Shown here piece after piece: positions 1 through 5,759 of a DNA stretch of 10,362 bases. Each line of letters opens with the position of its first letter. Positions within the stretch are counted from its first letter, which is position 1. The notes beneath the pieces were generated by a model that saw only the letters and a list, made by a program, of their open reading frames with translations, made no database searches and was not told where the DNA came from. The stretch comes from DASZZX01 sp036260415 (GTDB lineage: Bacteria; Actinomycetota; Nitriliruptoria; Nitriliruptorales; JAHWKO01): NCBI GenBank assembly GCA_036260415.1, contig DASZZX010000314.1, positions 1 to 10,362 on the forward strand. Direction: 5' to 3'. The translations under genes and the position numbers were made by a program.

Positions 1-107
1 GGTCGCGACGGACACCCCGACGTGGCGCGACACGAGACGACCCCGGCATGGCGGGCACCGTACGTGCTGCAGCGGACGAGCGGGCCGGGCCCTGCGGGCT
101 CCTCCTG

Positions 108-1709
108 CTACGCCGAGCCTTCCTGCGCCATCGCCTCCGCGGCCGATGGCCGCTCGACGAAGCCGGGGCCGCTCTCGGCGATGGACTCCGCCAGGCTGCT
201 GTGGGTCCGCAGCGGCAACTCGTGCAGCAACCACGACAGCCCGAACCCCACCACGGCGACGGGCACGGCCAGACCGAACACGAAGGTGATGGCCTCGGCG
301 AGCGCTCCCTGCAGCACCACACGGGCAGCCGGAGGCAGCGCCGCGATCGCGTCCGGGCTGGACAGCGACTCGGCGCTGGCGCCGCCGGGCAGCCGGATCC
401 CCGACGCCCCGAGCAGGGACGTCAGCCGAGCGTTCAGGAGTGCACCGAACAGAGCCACTCCGATCGACCCGCCGATCGATCGGAAGAACTGCATGGCCGA
501 CGTCGCGATCCCCAGTTGTTGTAGGGGAACCGCGTTCTGCGTGGCGAGGACCAGCGTCTGCATGACCGCACCGATGCCCAGGCCGACGACGACCATGTAG
601 GCCGACACCACCGCCTGACGGGTGTCGACCGACATGGTCGACAGCAGCCACAGGCCGAGCGACAGCACGGCCGTTCCCGCGATCGGGAACGCCCGGTACC
701 GCCCCCATCGCGTGGTCAGCCGGCCGGCCGTGATGCTCGCCGCAAGCAGACCGCCGACCAGCGGGATCAGCAGGAGACCCGACGACGTCGCCGACACACC
801 GGTCACGACCTGCAGGTACAGCGGCATGAAGACGATCGCGCCGAACATGGCCGTGCCCACGATGAGGCTCATGGCCGCGCTCACCCTGAACACCCCGTTG
901 CCGAACAGGTCCAGCGGCAGCACGGGCTCCGCGGCGCGCCGTTCGACCGCAACGAACGCCACCAGCGCGACGACGAAGATCGCGGCGAGAACCGCGATCG
1001 GTTCGGATCTCCAGGCGTACACCTGACCGCCCCAAACCAGCAGCAGCAGCAACGCCGTCACACCAGCGGTCAGCAGCGCGGCACCGAGGTAGTCGATGGC
1101 GCGCTCCCGGCGGGTCCGCGGCAGCTGCAGGGAGCGCTGCACGACGTACAAGGCCAGCAGTCCGAGCGGCAGGTTGAGGTGGAAGACCCACCGCCACGAC
1201 AGCGTGTCGACGAAGAAGCCGCCGAGCAGCGGCCCGATGATGCTCGAGACGCCGAAGACGGCGCCGATGTAGCCCATGTAGCGGCCGCGCTCCCGCGGCG
1301 ACACCACGTCACCCATGATCGTCTGCGCCATCGCCATCAGCCCGCCGGCGCCGACGCCCTGCACCGCTCGCGACGCAATCAGATGTGTCATCGTCTGCGC
1401 GATGCCGGCGGTCAACGAACCGACGGTGAAGATGACGATCGCGCCGAGGAACAGCGGCTTGCGGCCGTAGAGGTCGGACACCTTGCCGTAGAGCGGCACC
1501 GCCACCGTGGAGGTGAGCAGGTACGCGGTCACCACCCAGGACAGCCGCGACAGTGCATCGAACTCTCCGGCGATGGTCGGCAGGGCCGTCGCCACGATCG
1601 TCTGGTCGAGCGCCGCGAGGAACATCGCGGTCATGAGCCCACCGATGACGACGAGGATCTCGCGGTGGGACATCTCAGTCGTCACGGCCGACGGGGAGGT
1701 GGTGGTCAT
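108..1709 (-). CDS. DHA2-family (EmrB/QacA-type) MFS drug exporter
   Basis: A 533-residue inner-membrane protein, probably a 14-helix proton-driven multidrug exporter. The family hallmarks are in order: a LDQTIVATALP motif at residues 34-44 (motif D1), GKVSDLYGRKP at 75-85 (motif A, the cytoplasmic loop 2-3), RAVQGVGAG at 114-122 (motif B) and GAVFGVSSIIGPLLGG at 149-164 (motif C, the antiporter signature), then the WRWVFHLNLPLG segment common in EmrB/QacA proteins. The length matches the family. The ATG at 1707-1709 overlaps the stop of the upstream MarR gene as ATGA, so the pair is very likely co-transcribed and translationally coupled; this supports the chosen start over an internal Met at residue 13. 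Family membership is firm. The substrate cannot be read from sequence, and aromatic drugs, dyes or an endogenous metabolite are all possible. Expression is probably repressed by the adjacent MarR protein. Confidence 0.95.
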   Translation of the reverse strand: MTTTSPSAVTTEMSHREILVVIGGLMTAMFLAALDQTIVATALPTIAGEFDALSRLSWVVTAYLLTSTVAVPLYGKVSDLYGRKPLFLGAIVIFTVGSLTAGIAQTMTHLIASRAVQGVGAGGLMAMAQTIMGDVVSPRERGRYMGYIGAVFGVSSIIGPLLGGFFVDTLSWRWVFHLNLPLGLLALYVVQRSLQLPRTRRERAIDYLGAALLTAGVTALLLLLVWGGQVYAWRSEPIAVLAAIFVVALVAFVAVERRAAEPVLPLDLFGNGVFRVSAAMSLIVGTAMFGAIVFMPLYLQVVTGVSATSSGLLLIPLVGGLLAASITAGRLTTRWGRYRAFPIAGTAVLSLGLWLLSTMSVDTRQAVVSAYMVVVGLGIGAVMQTLVLATQNAVPLQQLGIATSAMQFFRSIGGSIGVALFGALLNARLTSLLGASGIRLPGGASAESLSSPDAIAALPPAARVVLQGALAEAITFVFGLAVPVAVVGFGLSWLLHELPLRTHSSLAESIAESGPGFVERPSAAEAMAQEGSA

Positions 1710-2176
1710 GCAGACTGCTCGGTGCCGGTCACGGCGGACGTGAAGCGATCCAGCAGTTCGGTGAGGGTTGTGACCTCGCTCGCTTCCCAGTCGCTGGTCG
1801 CCTCGCGCAGGAGGGTCGTGCGGGCTCGCAGAGCGCCACGCAGCACGTCCTTGCCGTCCTCGGTCAGACGCAGCACGCAGCGTCGGCGGTCACGGGTCGA
1901 GATCGTCCGCTCCACGGTGCCGGCGTTGACCGCGTGGTCGATGAGACGACTGGCGGTGGAATCATCGACGCCGAGGACCATGGCGACGTCACCGACGCCG
2001 GGCTCCGAGACCCCGGTGAGTTCGATCGCACGCAGCGCCCTGATCAGCGAGAACTCGACCTCGTCACCGATCAGCTCGAGCAGGCGTTGACGGAGAACCG
2101 GCGTCTCCCACAGCCGACGCAGCCGGGTGAGTGCCGCATCCAGGTCCTCGAGTCGGGTCCGTGGGGCGGCATGCAT
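1706..2176 (-). CDS. MarR-family transcriptional regulator
   Basis: A 156-residue winged-helix regulator of typical MarR length. The core runs from a helical N-terminus through an HTH at about residues 61-83 (VGDVAMVLGVDDSTASRLID) to the beta wing at about 88-108, with the family's DRR-type basic turn (STRDRRRCVLRLTEDG), and ends in a helical dimerisation segment. It is the first gene of a two-gene operon with the MFS exporter and overlaps it by 4 nt, the classic MarR-pump arrangement, so it probably represses its own operon and releases DNA on binding a ligand. No convincing Shine-Dalgarno lies before the ATG at 2174-2176; a -10-like TAGAAT is only 18 nt upstream, so the mRNA may be nearly leaderless. 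The in-frame start is otherwise uncontested. The inducing ligand is unknown. Confidence 0.9.
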   Translation of the reverse strand: MHAAPRTRLEDLDAALTRLRRLWETPVLRQRLLELIGDEVEFSLIRALRAIELTGVSEPGVGDVAMVLGVDDSTASRLIDHAVNAGTVERTISTRDRRRCVLRLTEDGKDVLRGALRARTTLLREATSDWEASEVTTLTELLDRFTSAVTGTEQSA

Positions 2177-2189
2177 GCGCCGGAGGATA

Positions 2190-2218
2190 CCTGCATTCTA
2201 CAACTACTGCACTATCCA
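2190..2218 (-). promoter_or_regulatory. Candidate promoter/operator of the marR-MFS operon
   Basis: This is an AT-richer patch in otherwise very GC-rich DNA, just upstream of marR. On the minus strand it holds TAGAAT (2195-2200 in plus coordinates), a 5/6 match to a sigma70 -10 box. Overlapping it is the direct repeat GTAG-TT-GTAG, and the patch is flanked by TGCA on both sides. I see no good -35 at 16-18 nt. The position fits autoregulation by the MarR protein, but the operator assignment is inference. Confidence 0.35.
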
Positions 2219-2274
2219 GATACTCGGGTCCCCCTGGGGCGTCCGACTCCGTTCGATGCCGGCCCCCCGGTCGG

Positions 2275-3051
2275 TCACACCGCCGCGGGGACGGGCAGGC
2301 GCCGCTCGAGCTCGTCCGCGAGCCGTTCGACCGCACGCACCGCCGCTGCCTCCGGTGACCAGTCGACCGGGCAGCGCCCCGCGCGGTCGGCGTCCCGGAC
2401 GGCCTGGTCGTCCGACACCAGGGCAACGACCTCGACACCGCTCGTCCGCGCGAAGACGTCCGTGCGTGTGACGTCCTCGGGGAGGACGCGGTTGACCACC
2501 AGACCGATCCGGGGGATCCCCAGCTCACGGGCGAGCACCGACGTGCGTCGCGCCGTCACGAGCGACTTGGCGTGTGGCTCGACCACCACCAGCAGCAGGT
2601 CCACGCTGCGCAGCGTGCCGCCGGCCCAGGACAGGTGCTCCAGGCCGGCGCCCATGTCGGCGATCACGACCGCGGTCGGCAGGTCGAGTGCGATCCTGGT
2701 GATGAAGTCACGGACCGTGACGTGAGAGGCGCCTGTTCAGCCGCCACCGGCTCGTTCGGCGCGTGCCGCGAGCACGAGATCGAGCCCGTCGGGCCCTGCG
2801 GCGGCGTAGCGCTCCACCAGCTCGGTCGGTGACAGGTCGTCGGGGAGCCGTCGAGCACCGCTCGACTGGTCGAGCAGAGGCAGCAGGGCATCGGCTGCTG
2901 CCTCGTCCAACCCGACCCCCAGCGCCAGGTTGGGATCGGAGTCGCAGTCGAGGGCGATCACGCGCCGCCCCCGGCGTGCCAGCGTGCGGGCGAGGACGCC
3001 CGCAACGAACGTCTTGCCCGCTCCGCCCTTACCGGCGACACCGATCCGCAT
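2275..3051 (-). CDS. CooC-like MinD/ParA-family ATPase with an in-frame TGA (candidate selenoprotein or early pseudogene)
   Basis: Read in one frame, this is a 258-codon protein of the CooC/MinD-like deviant Walker ATPase class, whose members help load metal into enzymes such as CO dehydrogenase. Visible parts are the deviant P-loop GKGGAGKT near residues 8-15 with the signature Lys, an ALDCDSDPNLALG segment near 33-45, the helix before the cysteine motif, a VTVRDF segment, ADMGAGLEHL (relatives have DMEAGLEHL), and a C-terminal part with VEPHAKSL, GIPRIGLVVNRV and DRAGRCPVDWSPEAAAVRAVE. Codon 105 is TGA (2737-2739). Relatives, from memory of the family, read AGxGCxCxxHxxVR here; this gene reads AGGG-TGA-TGASHVTVR, so TGA sits on the first Cys and Gly replaces the second. 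Both halves are in the same frame, which rules out a simple frameshift. The choices are selenocysteine insertion, two separate proteins (a GTG restart near 2667), or a nonsense mutation. The start ATG at 3049-3051 has only a weak AGGG upstream. The metal partner is unknown. Confidence 0.75.
2707..2739 (-). promoter_or_regulatory. Candidate UGA recoding site: in-frame TGA with bSECIS-like hairpin
   Basis: On the coding (minus) strand the TGA at 2739-2737 is followed by a 15-nt spacer, then GTCACG-GTC-CGTGAC (2721-2707), a perfect 6-bp stem. If the last pair opens, the loop reads GGUCC. Bacterial SECIS elements such as that of E. coli fdhF have a short stem just after UGA with a GGUC apical loop; counting from the UGA, the GGUC starts after 18 nt in fdhF and after 20 nt here. 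The bulged U of the E. coli element is not seen. The hairpin is seen directly; its function is inference. Confidence 0.45.
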
Positions 3052-3089
3052 CAGCGACGCACCCTAGCGTGCGTCGTCACTCGGGTCGC

Positions 3090-3604
3090 CACTGCGCCAC
3101 GGCGTCCTTGATCGCCGCGGCGATCGCCGCCGCCGGTCCCGACGTGGTCCACGCCCAACCTGGTCGACCCGTCGTCGATCGCTGCGCTCGTCGAGGCGGC
3201 CGGCGCCAGCGCCGCGCCGGTCCGGGTCGCGACGTGCCACATGACCGGCCCGCTGCAGGACCCGAGCATGATCGCGGCGTACCGACGGCTCGACGCGGTC
3301 GTGGCGGTCTCGGACGAGGTCGCGGCGCATGCTGGCCCGCCGACCATGCGTCACGACCGACGTCGGCCAGATCCGCGCGGCCGTCGGTGACGCCGCCGTC
3401 GTCGTCCCACCCGACGACATCGACGCGCTGACCGCTGCCCTGGCCGCGCTCGTGAACGATGCGGCGGCCCGCCGACGGTTGGGGGATCGTGCCGCCACGC
3501 TGGCGCACCGCCCGTTCGACGTCCGGCGCACGGTGGCAGAGATCGTGGCCATCTACCGAGCGGCCCTCGATCAGGCGAAGGCAGGCAGGATCTCTTCGGC
3601 GTAG
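3090..3604 (+). pseudogene. Decayed GT4-family glycosyltransferase
   Basis: This is a remnant of a family-4 (GT-B fold) glycosyltransferase in three reading frames. About 3105-3153 encodes LIAAAIAAAGPDVVHA, the end of an N-domain strand that continues as HxHN in intact enzymes. A 2-nt loss there moves the reading to a second frame, where about 3154-3330 encodes NLVDPSSIAALVEAAG, then VRVATCHMTGPLQDPS and RRLDAVVAVSDEVAAH. Near 3329 the sequence jumps to a third frame with the C-terminal end: ARRPCVTTDVGQIRAAVGDA, VVVPPDDIDALTAALAAL and VAEIVAIYRAAL, stopping at 3602-3604. The first ~60-80 residues and most of the linker and early C-domain (roughly 100 or more residues, including the usual nucleotide-sugar pocket) are missing. 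It cannot encode a working enzyme. Its 3' end runs 34 nt into the convergent F420 oxidoreductase gene. Confidence 0.75.
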
Positions 3605-4524
3605 TAGGCGATCAGATCCTGCTGGCGTGGGCCGATCTGGAGCACGTGGACCTCGTCGAACCCCGCGTCGACGAACTGCGCGATGGCGGCGAGGTGCGCG
3701 TCACGATCGTCGCCGCACACGTAGCGGTCGGCGACCATCTCGGGTGTGACGATGCCCGCGATCTGGTCGAAGTGCGTGGTCGTCGGGAGATCCTGGCCGG
3801 CCAGCCCGGGGACGAGCTCGTGGCGCCAGGCCCGGTGGGCGGTCTCGATCGCGCGCTGTCGGTCGGTGTCGTAGCACGTCTTCAGCTCGCCGATCGCGGG
3901 TCCGCGTCCGCCGTGCGCGCGGTAGCGGTCGAGCAACCCCTCGGCGGGCCACGCTGCGTAGTAGCCGTCGGCGATGCGGGCGGCGACCTCCACGGCCCGG
4001 GCTCCGAAGGCGGACATGAGCACCTGCGGCGGGTCCTCCGGCAGCGTCCACAACCGTGCGTTCTCGACCGTGTAGTGACGGCCGTGGTGATCGACGGTGT
4101 CGCCGGTCCACAGCCGGCGGATGATCTCCAGTGCCTCCTCGAGCATCTCCAGACGTACCTCGATCGGCGGCCAGCGAGCGCCGGTGATGTGCTCGTTCAA
4201 CGCCTCGCCGGAGCCGATCCCGAACCTGAAACGCCCACCGAACAGCTCCTGGGTCGTCGCGGTCGCCTGTGCGACGATCGCCGGGTGCGTCCGGATGGAC
4301 GGGCATGTCACCGCGGTCGTGACGCGCAGGGTCGAGGTCGCCTCGGCGATCGCGCCGAGCACCGACCACACGAACGGGCTGTGGCCCTGATCCGACAGCC
4401 ACGGGTGGAAGTGATCGGAGATGGAGGCCGTCGTGAACCCTGCTTCCTCCGCGTGCCGGGCCGTCGCTACGAGGTCACTGCCGGCGTGCTCCTCCGTGCT
4501 GAGGAAGATGCCGATCTCGACCAC
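3571..4524 (-). CDS. LLM-class F420-dependent oxidoreductase, FGD-like subgroup
   Basis: A 317-residue cytosolic TIM-barrel enzyme of the luciferase-like family that uses the deazaflavin F420. It resembles the F420-dependent glucose-6-phosphate dehydrogenase subgroup. SDHFHPW is at about residues 36-42 and FGIGSGEALNEH at 101-112. Asp37, His38, Trp42 and Glu107 line up with Asp39, His40, Trp44 and Glu109 of mycobacterial FGD1, a constant two-residue offset. Also seen are PFVWSVLGA, VTCPSIRTHPAIVAQATAT, RLWTGD and a C-terminal GFDEVHVLQIGPRQQDLIAYY. FGD1 has DHFQPW where this protein has DHFHPW, so the substrate may not be glucose-6-phosphate; hydride transfer between F420 and an organic substrate is the safe statement. 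I chose the GTG at 4522-4524, which gives MVEIGIFLS as in relatives and has a GGGGAAG ribosome site about 10 nt upstream. An in-frame ATG at 4552-4554 would add ten uncharacteristic residues. It stands alone, convergent with the glycosyltransferase remnant. Confidence 0.92.
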   Translation of the reverse strand: MVEIGIFLSTEEHAGSDLVATARHAEEAGFTTASISDHFHPWLSDQGHSPFVWSVLGAIAEATSTLRVTTAVTCPSIRTHPAIVAQATATTQELFGGRFRFGIGSGEALNEHITGARWPPIEVRLEMLEEALEIIRRLWTGDTVDHHGRHYTVENARLWTLPEDPPQVLMSAFGARAVEVAARIADGYYAAWPAEGLLDRYRAHGGRGPAIGELKTCYDTDRQRAIETAHRAWRHELVPGLAGQDLPTTTHFDQIAGIVTPEMVADRYVCGDDRDAHLAAIAQFVDAGFDEVHVLQIGPRQQDLIAYYAEEILPAFA

Positions 4525-4850
4525 CGATCCGCTTCCCCGTCGCTGCCATCTCACGTTCCCGCACGCCGGGACGTCCCAACAGTCGACGCGGTGGACGTTC
4601 GGGAAGGGAACGCGCGGTGGGCCCCCTAGGCGGTGGTGACCCGCCAGGACGCGCGAGTCGACCAGGTGCCGCGCGGTCGGGGAGCCGTCACCCGCCTACC
4701 CGACACCCGGCCCCGACGAGGCGTTCATGCCGTCGCCGCCAGCGTGGATCACCTTCCGCGCGGCTCGCTCGTCCGACCGCGCATGGCCGAAGCGCGCGGT
4801 CACCGCCCCCCGGGATCGGGGCGTCACCGCAGCCCGACCCCGTGGCCACC
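4525..4850. other. Gene-poor stretch upstream of the F420 oxidoreductase
   Basis: No convincing gene is seen on either strand; the open frames here are Arg/Pro-rich and look like composition effects. The only structure noted is cgcccc (4804-4809) facing ggggcg (4818-4823) over an 8-nt loop. It lies just downstream of the dehydrogenase remnant on its strand, but has no T-tract and is not called a terminator. The promoter of the oxidoreductase should lie toward 4530-4640, but I cannot point to clear boxes. Confidence 0.5.
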
Positions 4851-5102
4851 TCATACGGTGATGACGATCTTTCCCCGGGCGTGGCCCTTGTCCAGATTGG
4901 CGCGTTCCTGGGTGACCTGGTCGAGTTCGCGGCGTGTGAGGCGGACCGGTGCTCTGCGTTCGAAGTACCTCCCCGTGACGCCGTCGATCTCTGGTGACGA
5001 TGCAAGGAACGCAACCCGGCGGCCTGCCTTCTGTGGCGACGAGAGGCGCTGCACGAGGCGGATGGATGCGGTCGGTTCGTCGTCCGAGGCACCGACCGCC
5101 AC
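4851..5102 (-). pseudogene. Dehydrogenase remnant with SDR-like then MDR-like segments
   Basis: An 83-codon open stretch that does not look like a complete protein. Its centre (RRVAFLASSPEIDGVTGRYF, then ERRAPVRL) closely resembles the C-terminal end of short-chain dehydrogenases, where VVYLASSPEVEGVTGRYF is common. The last part (RANLDKGHARGKIVITV) resembles the end of zinc-type or quinone-oxidoreductase MDR proteins, which finish with GHxRGKIVL-like strands. It has no nucleotide-binding fold, catalytic Tyr-x-x-x-Lys or metal ligands. The simplest reading is the fused debris of one or two oxidoreductase genes behind the TetR gene. It could instead be a small expressed hypothetical protein, though no ribosome site is obvious. 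The family resemblances come from pattern memory. Confidence 0.45.
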
Positions 5103-5129
5103 CCGGACGGTCGCAACCTTGCGCGCCCG

Positions 5130-5759
5130 TCAGGCGAGCAACCCGTGCAGCGTCCTCGTCATGGCCTGGTCGATCAGCGCCGCACTCTGGGGTGTGGGAA
5201 ACACCTCGCCGAGCTCACGCAGCATGAGCACGAGCGTCACGATGCCGTGGACGTGGGCCCACAGGTCGGTGGCGGCGAGCAGCGGGTCGGCGGGGCGGAA
5301 GACCCCCCGCGCGACCCCTTCGGCGACGGCGTCGACCAGGAGCTGGAACGCCTCCATCCCGGGCAGGTCCTGCGTGTCGCCCACGTCGACGGTGGCGGCG
5401 ACCTTGTGCACGAACAGGACCTCGTAGTGCTCGGGTCGTTCCAGACCGTAGGCGACGTAGGCGCGCCCCAGCCGCTCCACCCGGTCCGCCGGGTCGGTCG
5501 CGTCCTCAGACGCGCGTTTCATCAGGTCGGTGAACTCGAGGAAACGTCGGCGGCAGACCTCGAAGAACAGCCCGTCCTTGTCCGCGAAGTGCAGGTAGAT
5601 GGCCGGTGGGGTGACGCCGACGTCGTCGGCGATCCGCCGGATGGAGACCGCGTCCATGCCGCCCTTGCGGACGAGCAGCCGCTCCGTCGCGTCGAGGATG
5701 GCGGTGCGCGTCCGCTCTCCTTCCCCCCGCTTCGCGCGTGTCCTCGTGCGTGGGCTCAC
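5130..5759 (-). CDS. TetR-family transcriptional regulator (WHG-type C-terminal domain)
   Basis: A 209-residue one-component repressor. The N-terminal HTH is at about residues 38-57 within ERTRTAILDATERLLVRKGG, then SIRRIADDVGVTPPAIYLHF and ADKDGLFFEV, the classic TetR layout. The C-terminal ligand and dimer domain has AYVAYGLERPEHYEVLFVHK, resembling the WHG/TetR_C_33 type. I chose the GTG at 5757-5759 because it overlaps the MMPL stop as GTGA and gives a normal TetR start; the frame stays open upstream to an ATG at 5870, but those 37 residues are Arg/Pro-rich and lie inside the MMPL gene. It is the second gene of the MMPL operon, so it probably represses the pump and itself from the palindrome at 7995-8026. 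The ligand is unknown. Confidence 0.9.
   Translation of the reverse strand: MSPRTRTRAKRGEGERTRTAILDATERLLVRKGGMDAVSIRRIADDVGVTPPAIYLHFADKDGLFFEVCRRRFLEFTDLMKRASEDATDPADRVERLGRAYVAYGLERPEHYEVLFVHKVAATVDVGDTQDLPGMEAFQLLVDAVAEGVARGVFRPADPLLAATDLWAHVHGIVTLVLMLRELGEVFPTPQSAALIDQAMTRTLHGLLA

Noticed and set aside
82..92. GGGCC-G-GGCCC as a terminator after the MFS gene
   Set aside because: The loop would be a single base and no T-tract follows on the minus strand.
1..107. Left-edge segment as part of a gene
   Set aside because: No frame shows family sequence; it is simply the DNA downstream of the MFS stop.
1179..2090. Long open frame on the plus strand (about 300 codons)
   Set aside because: It lies antisense to the MFS and MarR genes, is rich in Arg, His, Asp and Gln without any domain, and is a by-product of high GC. 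The same applies to the long plus-strand frames at 3646-4629 and 5145-6143.
2737..2739. Genome-wide reassignment of TGA
   Set aside because: The MarR, F420 oxidoreductase, TetR, MMPL, ArsR, both SRPBCC and sigma-factor genes here all end in TGA at their normal family length.
2275..3051. Two separate genes, or a frameshifted gene, for the CooC-like ATPase
   Set aside because: Both halves are in the same frame and the residues between 2667 and 2736 (HVTVRDFITRIALDLPTAVV) continue the family pattern, so one gene with a single in-frame TGA is the better description.
4688..5116. Minus-strand 142-codon frame as a gene
   Set aside because: It is composed mostly of Arg, Ser, Pro and Gly with no family pattern and overlaps the more recognisable dehydrogenase remnant in another frame.
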